Shown: positions 8,507 through 16,693 of the stretch, piece after piece
Position numbering within the stretch: the first letter of the stretch is position 1
Layout of the letters: every line of letters begins with the position of its first letter
Program-made: the position numbers and the translations under genes
NCBI RefSeq assembly: GCF_022835695.1
Contig: NZ_BQUV01000010.1
Location: 248,001-312,000, forward strand
Length of the DNA stretch: 64,000 nt
Source of the DNA: Bradyrhizobium sp. Ce-3
GTDB lineage: Bacteria; Pseudomonadota; Alphaproteobacteria; Rhizobiales; Xanthobacteraceae
Reading direction: 5' to 3'
Notes under the pieces: model-generated
Database searches by the model: none
Told to the model about the DNA's origin: nothing
The model's input: the letters and a program-made list of their open reading frames with translations, nothing else

Positions 8507-9547
8507 TCAGATTTCGCCGGCTGCGACCATTTGGCTGCCGTGAGACGAGCGCAGAATCAGCTCGGGCGACCAGATTTCCTGCAATTCCTTGGCTGATCGG
8601 CCGTCCATAAGGGCCAGAAGCAGATCGACCATACGGCGCCCGGCCTCGAAGGTCGGCGCGGAGAACGTGGTCAGGGGCGGGTTCAAATAGGGCCCGAGCG
8701 GGTGGTTGTCACATCCGATCACTGGGATATCGACGCCCGGGCGCCTCCCCGTCTCCGTGATCGCCTGCATTGCGCCGGTGGCAATCAGGTCGTGACCGCA
8801 CATGATCGCCGTCGGAGGATCGCTCAGCGCGAGGAGCTGGCGGGCGCCGTTCAGCCCGCCCTCCTCGCTGGTGCCGGTCTCGACCACGAGTTCAGCATCG
8901 AACGGCAACTTCGCGGCCTTCAAGGCTGCGCGATAGCCCTCCTGCAGCAGATGGCTGATCATGAGGTATCCCGGCGTACTCAATAGCCCGATCCGGCGAT
9001 GCCCAAACCCTATGAAACGCGCCGTTCCGTTACGACCGGCGACCGTTCGGTCGATATCCACGAAGGGGAACGGCTTGCCGGTCTCGCTGCGGCCCAGCGC
9101 GACAAACGGCACGTTACGCTCCTGGAGATAACGGATCCGGGGGTCGTCGCGACGCGTGCGGCCGAACATCACGCCATCGACCCTCTGCCGCTCGACCAGG
9201 CGGCGGAAACTATCGAGCTCCGTCTCCAGCGTTCGAGCCGAGACAATAATGAGCTGAAACGGGGTCTGACTGAGATTCTGGTCGATCCCCATGAGCAGAT
9301 CCAGGAAGAACGGATGCGCGAAATGGGTCTGCGGCGGCGACAGCACGAAGCCGATCGTCTCTGATGTTTGCGTGCGCAGCCGCCGCCCCGCCGGATCCGG
9401 CGAAAAGCCAAACTTTTCCGCCGCTTCCAGCACGCGCCGCTTCGTTGCGTCGCTCACGTCGCCGCGGTCATTGATGGCCTTGGAGACCGTCGACACGGCC
9501 AGCCCCAAATGCCGGGCGAGCTCTACGATGTTGATCCGCTGTTTCAT
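8507..9547 (-). CDS. LacI-family transcriptional regulator
   Basis: DNA-binding regulator of 346 residues. The N-terminal helix-turn-helix and hinge are visible (NIVELARHLGLAVSTVSKAI at about residues 6-25, then the RRVLEAAEKFGFSPDPAGRRLR hinge region written here as two parts). A periplasmic-binding-protein-like effector domain follows, starting at ETIGFVLSPP. It sits between two divergent operons, each with the same operator directly behind its promoter, so it is the obvious candidate repressor for both. The natural inducer is unknown; in this family it can be a sugar, but here the neighbouring enzymes suggest a carboxylic acid or its CoA ester (inference). Confidence 0.9.
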   Translation of the reverse strand: MKQRINIVELARHLGLAVSTVSKAINDRGDVSDATKRRVLEAAEKFGFSPDPAGRRLRTQTSETIGFVLSPPQTHFAHPFFLDLLMGIDQNLSQTPFQLIIVSARTLETELDSFRRLVERQRVDGVMFGRTRRDDPRIRYLQERNVPFVALGRSETGKPFPFVDIDRTVAGRNGTARFIGFGHRRIGLLSTPGYLMISHLLQEGYRAALKAAKLPFDAELVVETGTSEEGGLNGARQLLALSDPPTAIMCGHDLIATGAMQAITETGRRPGVDIPVIGCDNHPLGPYLNPPLTTFSAPTFEAGRRMVDLLLALMDGRSAKELQEIWSPELILRSSHGSQMVAAGEI

Positions 9548-9569
9548 TCCAGCCTCTTGCCGCCAACAC

Positions 9570-9599
9570 TTGACACAGGAGTTCGCCGCCGTCTAGGTT
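9570..9599 (+). promoter_or_regulatory. sigma70-type promoter of the rightward acyl-CoA operon
   Basis: A perfect -35 TTGACA (9570-9575), an 18-bp spacer and TAGGTT (9594-9599). The arrangement copies the promoter of the leftward operon (TTGACA, 18 bp, TAGTTT) and is again followed directly by the operator. It lies in the 80-bp region shared with the start of the LacI-family gene, so the same site could also affect the regulator's own promoter. Confidence 0.65.
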
Positions 9600-9601
9600 A
9601 C

Positions 9602-9618
9602 TTACGAAATCGTTTTCG
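9602..9618. promoter_or_regulatory. second copy of the LacI-family operator, in front of the rightward operon
   Basis: TTACGAAATCGTTTTCG matches the 17-nt core of the site at 8441-8462 without mismatch. The right arm continues GGAGA instead of TAAA, so this copy is less symmetric because it runs into the ribosome-binding site (GGAG) of the acyl-CoA dehydrogenase gene. It begins two bases after the -10 hexamer. Confidence 0.78.
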
Positions 9619-9627
9619 GAGATTTCC

Positions 9628-10773
9628 ATGATCGACCTTGCTTCGCATGAGATGACGATGCTCCGCCAGACGGTGCGGGGATTCGTCCGCGACCGCTTGG
9701 AGCCGCTCGAACAGCAGATCGAGACCGACGACAACGTCTCGCCAGACTTGCTGGCCAAGTTGCGCAGCGAGGCCGCGGGGCTCGGGATCTACGGCTTCAA
9801 TCTTCCGGCCGAACTTGGCGGTTACGGCCTTCCGGTCGCAGCACAGGTCGGAATCCTGGAAGAGGTCACCCACACCTCCGTTCCACTCTCCGAGGTCGTC
9901 GGATTCCTGCCGCTCTCGCTGATCCACCTGAATGAAGAGCAGCGCGGCCGCATTCTTCCCGATCTCGTGTCCGGCCGCGTGACGATGACATACGCCCTCA
10001 CCGAACCGGATGCCGGGTCGGATTTGGGCGCGATCCGGACCAAGGCAGTAAAGGTCGAAGGCGGCTGGCGCCTCGAGGGCGCAAAGCAGTTCATCTCCAA
10101 CGTCGAGACCTGCGACTATGTGATCGTGCTGGCGGTCAGCGATCCCTCCGCCTCCCTCAAGGGGCGCCTGACCACCTTCATCGTCAAGCGCACCAATCCC
10201 GGGCTCGCCGGCATGACGCGCTACAGGAAAATGGGGTGGCGCGGCTATCACCTGAACGGCTTCTCGCTCGAGGACTGTTTCGTTCCGGATGCGGACGTTC
10301 TCGGCCGTCCCGGCGACGGCTTCCTGGTCATGATGGCCTCGATCAACCACGACAGAATCCTCTCTGCCTGCCGTTCGTTGGGATTGGCGCAGCGCGCGCA
10401 TGACATGTCCGTCGCCTACGCGAAAGAGCGTCGAGCCTTCGGTTCGCAACTTGCGGGCCATCAAGCCATCCAGTTCATGATCGCGGACAATGACGTCGAG
10501 ATCGAAGCAACACGGGCGCTGATCTATCGCGCCGCCGCGCTGTGCGACCAGGAAGATCCGTCCTCACGGATCGCTGTGTCCAGAGCCAAGCTGTATGCCA
10601 GCGAGATGGGATGCCGTGTGGTCGATCGCTGCCTCCAGATCTTCGGGGGCATGGGCTACATGTGCGAGCTCCCCATCGAGCGCTTCTATCGGGACGCCCG
10701 CGCGTTCCGGCTGGGCGAGGGCACGTCCGAGATGCAGCGAATTCAAATCGCTCGCCAGGCTCTTTCCAACTGA
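9628..10773 (+). CDS. acyl-CoA dehydrogenase family protein
   Basis: FAD enzyme of 381 residues that introduces an alpha,beta double bond into an acyl-CoA. Three-domain family features are visible: N-terminal helical part with NLPAELGGYG, the beta domain motif YALTEPDAGSDLG, and the C-terminal motif FGGMGYMCELPIERFYRDAR followed by LGEGTSEMQR. Glu at about residue 364 (before GTSE) sits where medium-chain enzymes have their catalytic base. The ATG has a GGAG site that abuts the operator. It is the first gene of the rightward operon. The chain-length or branched substrate cannot be decided by eye. Confidence 0.92.
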   Translation: MIDLASHEMTMLRQTVRGFVRDRLEPLEQQIETDDNVSPDLLAKLRSEAAGLGIYGFNLPAELGGYGLPVAAQVGILEEVTHTSVPLSEVVGFLPLSLIHLNEEQRGRILPDLVSGRVTMTYALTEPDAGSDLGAIRTKAVKVEGGWRLEGAKQFISNVETCDYVIVLAVSDPSASLKGRLTTFIVKRTNPGLAGMTRYRKMGWRGYHLNGFSLEDCFVPDADVLGRPGDGFLVMMASINHDRILSACRSLGLAQRAHDMSVAYAKERRAFGSQLAGHQAIQFMIADNDVEIEATRALIYRAAALCDQEDPSSRIAVSRAKLYASEMGCRVVDRCLQIFGGMGYMCELPIERFYRDARAFRLGEGTSEMQRIQIARQALSN

Positions 10774-10790
10774 CACGTAGGGGATGACGA

Positions 10791-12326
10791 ATGAGTGGCG
10801 CGCCAAGGCCGTTTTTCGGGCTGCTCGATGACAATGTCGAAGCGCCGGCGATCTATCTTGGTGACTATGTCGCAACCCGCCGGGATCTGGCCGAGGCGTC
10901 GAACCGTGCGGCTGCCTTTCTAAGCGGCCTCGGCCTGACGCGTGGCGACGTGATCGCGCTCTGGCTTCCGGATGGCCCGACCTGGCTGCAATTCCTGTTT
11001 GCCGCCGCGCATCAGGGGATTCTCGTCGTTCCAATCAGCACGCGATACCGGCGCGCCGAAGCACTCCATGTCATCGCGTTGTCCCGCGCGAAAGCCGTTG
11101 TGGCAGCGACCAACTTCCTCGAAGTGGCCTTTGCGCAGATTGTGCGCGACTTTCAGAGCGAAGTACTCACGCTCGCACACGTCATTGAGATCGCAGACCC
11201 GACCCGATTCCATGCTGGCGCCGACGGTCGCGTGGAAGCTGCGGGCCGGCCACAGGATCTGCTGTGCACGTTCAGCACCTCCGGAACCACTGGTGCGCCG
11301 AAGCTCGCCGTTCACGACCAGCATAGCTGCCGCACCCACGCGCACGCCGTCGCTTCCGCATTCGACATCCATTCCGGCGACAAGACGCTGTGCGCATTGC
11401 CGCTCTATGGCGTGCTGGGATTTGTCCAGGCCATTGCGACGTTGGCGGGCGGCGGCGCCTGCGTCTTGCTTCCGGTCTTCAAGGCCGCCGAAGCCGCGTC
11501 GGCGATCGAGCGGCATGCGGCAACCCATGTGTTCGGCTCCGACGGGCTGCTGGATGCCGTCTTCAACGTGCCCGCGGCGAAGATCTCGACGCTGCGCGCC
11601 GGAGGCTTTGCCGATTTTGCAGGCCTGACCGACCGCGTGATGAGGACCGCCGAAGCCAAATGGGGGTTGCGCCTCGTTAGCGTCTACGGCTCGTCCGAAG
11701 GTTTTGCCCTGATGGCCGTGCGCTCGCCCTCCGAATCGATCGAGGCGAGGTCGCTACCTGGCGGCCGTTTGCTGTCCGACGAGATGGCTTTTCGCATCGT
11801 CGAGCCTGACACGGCGACGCCGGTGGCATCCGGCGCGACCGGCGAGTTGCAGATCCGCGGCTACAACGTGATGCCCTTCTATCTGAATAACGAGGCCGCA
11901 ACCGCGCGGTCGTTCACCTCCGACGGCTGGTACCGAACCGGCGATTTCGCCTATGCCGACGAGGACGCTTTCGTTTTCCTGTCGCGCATCGGCGACGGCC
12001 TCCGCCTGCGCGGCTATCTGGTCGATCCCAGCGAGATCGAGACCTTTCTCTGCCGGCATCCGGACGTGTCCGCTGCACAGGTCGTCGGCGTTCGCCTCGA
12101 GGGCGAAGGCGACGTTGCGGTCGCCTTTATTCGCGCCGACCGCCAACTCGGCGAGACCGAGTTGCTCGCCTACTGCCGCGAAGGCATCGCCAATTACAAG
12201 GTCCCGCGTCGCATCGTTCAGGTCGACGCGTTTCCGGTCATCGACGGCCCGAACGGCACCAAGATCCGCAAGGCGGCGCTGAGGGAGCACGCCTCCCAGC
12301 TTCTCAGCTCTGCTCCCATCACCTGA
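10791..12326 (+). CDS. AMP-dependent acyl-CoA synthetase/ligase
   Basis: ANL-superfamily adenylating enzyme of 511 residues that activates a carboxylic acid to an acyl-CoA with ATP. Core motifs: the P-loop TFSTSGTTGAPKLAVHD (about residue 160-176), the A5-like YGSSEG, the A7-A8 stretch WYRTGDFAY then SRIGDGLRLRGYLVDPSEIE, and the C-terminal catalytic lysine in GTKIRKAALRE. GGGGATGACGA precedes the ATG, 17 nt after the dehydrogenase stop. It probably supplies the first CoA ester of the pathway whose acid is imported by the divergent transporter genes. Confidence 0.92.
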   Translation: MSGAPRPFFGLLDDNVEAPAIYLGDYVATRRDLAEASNRAAAFLSGLGLTRGDVIALWLPDGPTWLQFLFAAAHQGILVVPISTRYRRAEALHVIALSRAKAVVAATNFLEVAFAQIVRDFQSEVLTLAHVIEIADPTRFHAGADGRVEAAGRPQDLLCTFSTSGTTGAPKLAVHDQHSCRTHAHAVASAFDIHSGDKTLCALPLYGVLGFVQAIATLAGGGACVLLPVFKAAEAASAIERHAATHVFGSDGLLDAVFNVPAAKISTLRAGGFADFAGLTDRVMRTAEAKWGLRLVSVYGSSEGFALMAVRSPSESIEARSLPGGRLLSDEMAFRIVEPDTATPVASGATGELQIRGYNVMPFYLNNEAATARSFTSDGWYRTGDFAYADEDAFVFLSRIGDGLRLRGYLVDPSEIETFLCRHPDVSAAQVVGVRLEGEGDVAVAFIRADRQLGETELLAYCREGIANYKVPRRIVQVDAFPVIDGPNGTKIRKAALREHASQLLSSAPIT

Positions 12327-12336
12327 CGAGGTTGAC

Positions 12337-13116
12337 ATGAAACGCCACGAGATCAAATCCGACATCGCCTGGGCGACCCCCACACAAATCAAGGTCCACG
12401 GGCTCGATCTCTGCTCCGAGATCGTCGGTGTTGTCGATTTTGGGCAGATGGCCTTCCTTGAGATCTTCGCCCGTCTTCCAGACGCGAACGAAGCGCGCAT
12501 GTTCAATGCCATGATGGTGATCCTGGTCGAGCATGGAATCACACCCTCCTCCCTCGCCACGCGCATGACCTATTGCGGGGCGCCGGAGGCAGTCCAGGCT
12601 TCGGTCGCCGCAGGATTGTTGGGGCTCGGCTCCGTTTTCGTTGGCTCGCTCGACAACGCAGCGAAGATGCTCCAGGAGGCCTTGCCCGACCCGCAGGCGC
12701 CCGTCGATCTGAAGCAGCTGGCGGCGGACATTGTCAACGCTCACAGAAGCCGGCGCGAGATCATCCCGGGCGTCGGCCACCCCTTCCACAAGCCGATCGA
12801 TCCGCGCACACCCGCCCTGTTCAAGGTCGCGCGCGAAACCGGCTTTGCGGGCCGCTACGTCAAGTTGATGGAGAACATCGGCGCAGAGGCAAGCCGGCAA
12901 TACGGCCGACCGCTTCCCCTCAACGTCACCGGCGCGATGGCAGCCATCGCCTCGGAGTTCAAGCTGCCCTGGAAGATGTGCCGCGGCCTCGCCGTGGCAG
13001 CCCGCGCAGTCGGGCTCGTCGGGCACATCATCGAGGAAATGCGTCAGCCGATGGCCGAGGAGATCTACTACCGGATCGAGCACGAGGCCACTGAACACTC
13101 CCGCCCGCGCGAGTGA
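12337..13116 (+). CDS. citryl-CoA lyase-like protein of the citrate synthase fold
   Basis: Protein of 259 residues resembling the C-terminal catalytic half of citrate synthase, as in stand-alone citryl-CoA lyases. EHGITPSSLATR (His66) and GVGHPFHKPIDPRT (His148) match the two histidine motifs of that fold. By-eye alignment puts Thr198 (PLNVTGAMAA) where citrate synthase and ATP-citrate lyase have the catalytic aspartate (NVD), so ordinary citryl-CoA cleavage is doubtful. In this operon it may cleave or form a carbon-carbon bond next to a CoA thioester (inference). It lies 10 nt after the synthetase stop with a GAGG site. Confidence 0.75.
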   Translation: MKRHEIKSDIAWATPTQIKVHGLDLCSEIVGVVDFGQMAFLEIFARLPDANEARMFNAMMVILVEHGITPSSLATRMTYCGAPEAVQASVAAGLLGLGSVFVGSLDNAAKMLQEALPDPQAPVDLKQLAADIVNAHRSRREIIPGVGHPFHKPIDPRTPALFKVARETGFAGRYVKLMENIGAEASRQYGRPLPLNVTGAMAAIASEFKLPWKMCRGLAVAARAVGLVGHIIEEMRQPMAEEIYYRIEHEATEHSRPRE

Positions 13117-13127
13117 GGGAGCGTCTG

Positions 13128-13586
13128 ATGAACCAGGTTCCGGTTTCGCGCCCCCCTTCAACGCCACCGCTCGCGCCGGAACAGTTCCGGTTCTGGAGTC
13201 TGGAAAAGCTGCGCAACGCAGACACGGATCAATTCCGGCACGTCAACAACGCAGCAATCGCAAGCTTCCTGGAAAGCGGCCGCATGGAACTGTTCGCGGC
13301 TCCCGCGATCAGCCGCCTCATGGACGGGCTCAACGTCGTGGTCGGACGGCTGAGCATCGAATTCCATACCGAGGTTTTCTATCCCGGTGAGGTCAACATC
13401 GGTTCGATGGTCACCCATATCGGCCGCTCGTCTTTCGAGGTCCTGCAAGGCGTCTTCCGAGACGGGACATGCGTGGCCTCCGCTACGGCGTCGTGCGTGC
13501 TGCTTCAGGCGGGTAAGCCGCATGCCGTTCCGGACGAGATCCGGCGGCACCTGCTGGGCGATCCCTCCAGTTCAGCGGGGACTTGA
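13128..13586 (+). CDS. acyl-CoA thioesterase, 4-hydroxybenzoyl-CoA thioesterase (hotdog) family
   Basis: Protein of about 152 residues with the hotdog-fold pattern: RNADTDQFRHVNNAAIASFLESGR near the N-terminus (split: the D-x-F-x-H-V-N-N motif carries the catalytic aspartate and the helix), then LSIEFHTEVFYPGEV. Such enzymes hydrolyse acyl-CoA to free acid and CoA. I chose the ATG at 13128 with GAGGGAG upstream rather than a GTG at 13113. It starts 11 nt after the lyase-like gene and its stop is two bases from the next start. It probably releases a product or rescues CoA from a dead-end ester. Confidence 0.85.
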   Translation: MNQVPVSRPPSTPPLAPEQFRFWSLEKLRNADTDQFRHVNNAAIASFLESGRMELFAAPAISRLMDGLNVVVGRLSIEFHTEVFYPGEVNIGSMVTHIGRSSFEVLQGVFRDGTCVASATASCVLLQAGKPHAVPDEIRRHLLGDPSSSAGT

Positions 13587-13588
13587 CC

Positions 13589-14350
13589 ATGCCCGTGCTT
13601 TACAGCCGTAGCGGCGATATCGCCGTTCTCACCCTGAACGAGCCGCAGCGACGCAATGCCCTCTCCAGGGCTTCGGTCGCGATGCTGTTCAAGCTGATTG
13701 AGCGGTCTCGCGCCGAGAAGGCGCGAGCCATCGTGATCGCTGCGAATGGCCCTGTGTTCTGCGCCGGCGCCAACATCGACGATCTGAAGGCCGGATGGAT
13801 GAGCGGAACTCCCGATCCGACAGACCCTGCCCTTCTGTTTCGCGCCTTGGCCGAGGAAACGCGTCCGACCATCGCAGCGGTACAAGGCGGCGCTCTCGGC
13901 GGCGGATTCGAGCTGACGCTCTGCTGTGATCTCGTCGTGACGGGAACGGAGAGCTATTTCGCTCTGCCGGAATTGGGCCACGGCGTCATCCCCAACACCG
14001 CGCTGGCGCGCCTCCACCGCGTGGTGGGCACGAGGCGTGCAGCCGAACTGATACTGACGCGCCGCCGGTTGAGTGCGGCTCAGGCCGTCGACTGGGGATT
14101 GGCCAATCGCGCGGTCCCGACCGCCGACGTGCTTTCAAGCGCGATCGATCTCGCGCTCGGCATCGTGCAGTCGGCGCCACCCGGCGCCATCGCTGCCGCA
14201 AAACGTAACCTCGCCCATCACGGCGAGACGGATTGGGCGCGCGTGCTGTCTTCGCCCGAAGACGTTCCGCGGGCCGAGTGGCGCGAGGGACTGCGATCCT
14301 TCGATGAGCGGCGCAAGCCCAGCTACGATCAATTCTGGCAGGACATGTGA
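13589..14350 (+). CDS. enoyl-CoA hydratase/isomerase family protein
   Basis: Crotonase of about 253 residues. FCAGANIDDL provides the first oxyanion segment and GGALGGGFELTLCCD the second. The region LPELGHGVIPNTALARL keeps the glutamate usually needed for water addition, with PNTAL replacing the more common PGxGG. It follows the dehydrogenase logically: hydration of the new double bond. The ATG at 13589 comes two bases after the thioesterase stop. The C-terminus (EWREGLRSFDERRKPSYDQF) is typical of true hydratases. Confidence 0.9.
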   Translation: MPVLYSRSGDIAVLTLNEPQRRNALSRASVAMLFKLIERSRAEKARAIVIAANGPVFCAGANIDDLKAGWMSGTPDPTDPALLFRALAEETRPTIAAVQGGALGGGFELTLCCDLVVTGTESYFALPELGHGVIPNTALARLHRVVGTRRAAELILTRRRLSAAQAVDWGLANRAVPTADVLSSAIDLALGIVQSAPPGAIAAAKRNLAHHGETDWARVLSSPEDVPRAEWREGLRSFDERRKPSYDQFWQDM

Positions 14351-14362
14351 ACCGTGGAGTCC

Positions 14363-14998
14363 ATGGCAACCCGTGCTGCGTCGCAGGACATCCACTTCTA
14401 CGAGCCGTCGAAGGGACACGGGCTGAAGCACGACCCGTTCAACGCCATCGTGGCGCCGCGGCCGATTGGCTGGATTTCCTCGCATGACGCAAAGGGCAAC
14501 GTCAACCTCGCGCCGTACAGCTTCTTCAACGCCTTTTGCTACACCCCGGCGCTCGTTGGCTTCTCCTCGACCGGCTGGAAGGACACCGTCGCGAACGTCC
14601 AGGATACCGGCGAGTTCTGCTGGAATCTCGCAACCATGAACCTGGCACGGCGGATGAACGCGACGGCCGTGCATGTCGGCCGTGAGATCGACGAGTTCGC
14701 GATTGCCGGACTGACGCAAGCGCCTAGCAGGTTCGTCAGCGTGCCGCGCGTGGCGGAAAGCCCCGTGTCGTTCGAGTGCAGGGTCACCGACATCATCCAG
14801 CTCAAGGGGACGACGGGCGAGCCGGCCAAGGCCTGGCTGACGCTCGGCGAAGTCGTCGCTGTCCACATCGACAAGGCCTTCATCAGGGACGGCGTCTATC
14901 TCACTGAGCTCGCGCGCCCGATCGCGCGCGCCGGCCGCCGCGGCGACTATTTCGAGATGACCGCTGACACCATGTTCGAGATGGTCCGGCCAGACTAG
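14363..14998 (+). CDS. flavin reductase-like (FMN-binding split barrel) protein
   Basis: About 211 residues with the flavin reductase-like domain: NAIVAPRPIGWISSHDAKG at the flavin-binding start, LAPYSFFNAFCYTPALVGFS, and DTVANVQDTGEFCWN. Members reduce FMN or FAD for a partner monooxygenase, or bind flavin tightly as oxidoreductases. No obvious flavin-dependent monooxygenase lies in this operon; a luciferase-like one is present at 21629. The start at 14363 has GGAG upstream, 12 nt after the hydratase stop. The RPIGWIS form is common in a broad, poorly characterised subgroup. Confidence 0.85.
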   Translation: MATRAASQDIHFYEPSKGHGLKHDPFNAIVAPRPIGWISSHDAKGNVNLAPYSFFNAFCYTPALVGFSSTGWKDTVANVQDTGEFCWNLATMNLARRMNATAVHVGREIDEFAIAGLTQAPSRFVSVPRVAESPVSFECRVTDIIQLKGTTGEPAKAWLTLGEVVAVHIDKAFIRDGVYLTELARPIARAGRRGDYFEMTADTMFEMVRPD

Positions 14999-15071
14999 CG
15001 GCCGCCACAGGATTTGCTCTCACCATCAGCCCGCCCGGTTGTCTATCCGGCGCGATCATCCGGAGTTTGAT

Positions 15072-16334
15072 ATGCCTACCTCCGCTCCCTTGTCCGATGC
15101 GCGATCGTTTCCCGTCGCCGGCCCAGACGCACGCCCGGCGCTGGTGCTGCCGCCCGCGCCTGACAGCCTCGCTCCCTTCGAGGTCCACATTCCGCAAGGC
15201 GCCATCGACGATCTGCGGTTGCGGCTCAGCCTCATCAGGTGGCCCGATCGCGAGACCGTGCGCGACTGGTCGCAAGGTGTGCCGCTGGCTGCCGCAAAGT
15301 CGCTCATCGATTACTGGCTGCATGACTACGACTGGCGAAAGTTCGAGACGCGCCTCAATCGCTTTCCGCAGTTCCGCACGCGCATCGACGGCATCGGCAT
15401 CCATTTCATTCATGCCTACTCGCCGCATCCGCAGGCCCTTCCCATCGTCCTCACCCATGGATGGCCGGGCTCGGTGGTGGAGTTTCTCGACGTCATCGAC
15501 CGCCTGACCGACCCGACACAATTCGGCGGACGCGCCGAGGATGCGTTCCACGTGGTCGTGCCGTCGATCCCCGGCTACGGCTTCTCCGACAAACCCACCG
15601 AGCCGGGTTGGAATCCGGGACGCATCGCGCGAACCTGGGCGGTGCTGATGCACGAGCGGCTCGGATACCAGCGCTGGGTCGCGCAGGGAGGAGACTGGGG
15701 CTCGGCGATCACCCACGCCATGGCCAGCCAGCGCCCGCCGGGTCTACTTGCCGCCCATGTCAACCTGCCGCTGGTCGTGCCGAAGTCGGCACCGGTGCGG
15801 CCTACCAAGGAAGAACAGCAGGCGCTGGACAACATCGAGCACTATCTCAACCAAATGGCCGGCTACGCCGACCAGATGAATACGCGGCCGCAGACAATCG
15901 GCTATGCGCTGAACGATTCGCCGCTGGCGCTTGCGATGTGGATGTACGAGAAATTCTGGGAATGGACGGACAATCGAGGCCTCCCCGAGGACGCCCTGAC
16001 CCGAGATCAGATGCTCGACGACATCTCCCTGTACTGGTTCACTGGCACCGGTACATCGAGCGCGCGTCTCTACTGGGAGGGCGTCGGAAGCACGATCCGG
16101 GAGAATAGCTTCTTCTCGAACTCGCGTGCGTCGTCCGACCCGATCGATCTCCCGATGGGAGCGACCATCTTTCCGGGCGAAACCTTCCTTGCTCCGCGCT
16201 CCTGGGCGGAAGCTGCTTGGTCCAAGCTGTTCTATTGGAACGAGGTTGACAAGGGAGGACACTTTGCCGCGTTCGAGCAGCCCGAGATTTTCTCGCGGGA
16301 AATGTGGCGGGCCTTCACAACGTTCCGAGGCTGA
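15072..16334 (+). CDS. epoxide hydrolase family protein (alpha/beta hydrolase with N-terminal EHN domain)
   Basis: Protein of 420 residues. The N-terminal epoxide hydrolase domain (FEVHIPQGAIDDLRLRL, about 36-52, and IRWPDRE) precedes an alpha/beta hydrolase core. The oxyanion HGWP is at residues 129-132, the nucleophile is Asp208 in GGDWGSAIT, and the terminal histidine lies in KGGHFAAFEQPE. Two tyrosines of the cap would activate the epoxide. It converts an epoxide to a diol or acts on a related electrophile. GGAG precedes the ATG; the 73-bp gap to the flavin reductase could allow a separate transcript. Its role in the LacI-controlled pathway is inferred from position only. Confidence 0.88.
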   Translation: MPTSAPLSDARSFPVAGPDARPALVLPPAPDSLAPFEVHIPQGAIDDLRLRLSLIRWPDRETVRDWSQGVPLAAAKSLIDYWLHDYDWRKFETRLNRFPQFRTRIDGIGIHFIHAYSPHPQALPIVLTHGWPGSVVEFLDVIDRLTDPTQFGGRAEDAFHVVVPSIPGYGFSDKPTEPGWNPGRIARTWAVLMHERLGYQRWVAQGGDWGSAITHAMASQRPPGLLAAHVNLPLVVPKSAPVRPTKEEQQALDNIEHYLNQMAGYADQMNTRPQTIGYALNDSPLALAMWMYEKFWEWTDNRGLPEDALTRDQMLDDISLYWFTGTGTSSARLYWEGVGSTIRENSFFSNSRASSDPIDLPMGATIFPGETFLAPRSWAEAAWSKLFYWNEVDKGGHFAAFEQPEIFSREMWRAFTTFRG

Positions 16335-16693
16335 GCCGCGGATCGACAAAACCACCTTCGAAGCCGACCCGCTGCGCGGACCATCTGCTCGGCTCCCCGC
16401 CGGCTGGGCCCGTGCTGATGTGCGAATACCCTTCACGGTCTCAGTCAGCGCCCCTCCAGCGCAAGATCAACGTTCGGGTGACAGTTCGACGGCTTCGATA
16501 GCACTGGCCGAGGCAGCCTACCGCGCGCGGGTCCAAGCGCGCAGAATTTATCGAGTCCCCTGCCGCGGCATCTTCTCCCTCGTCCTACTTTCCCGTGACG
16601 ATTAGCTGTCAAAGAGCTATCCTTTGCAGGAATCCTCGGTCGGCGTCATCGCCGCCCAATAGATTGAAACTGCGGCTTCCACGAGCGAATTCG
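16335..16693. other. intergenic region without a recognisable gene
   Basis: These 359 bases separate the epoxide hydrolase from the AraC-type regulator on the same strand. I see no reading frame with family features, no clear hairpin with a T-tract and no strong promoter hexamers. It presumably holds the regulator promoter. Confidence 0.5.

Noticed and set aside
16126-16605. Reading frame between the epoxide hydrolase and the AraC gene
   Set aside because: It overlaps the hydrolase 3' end in another frame and shows no ribosome site or domain.
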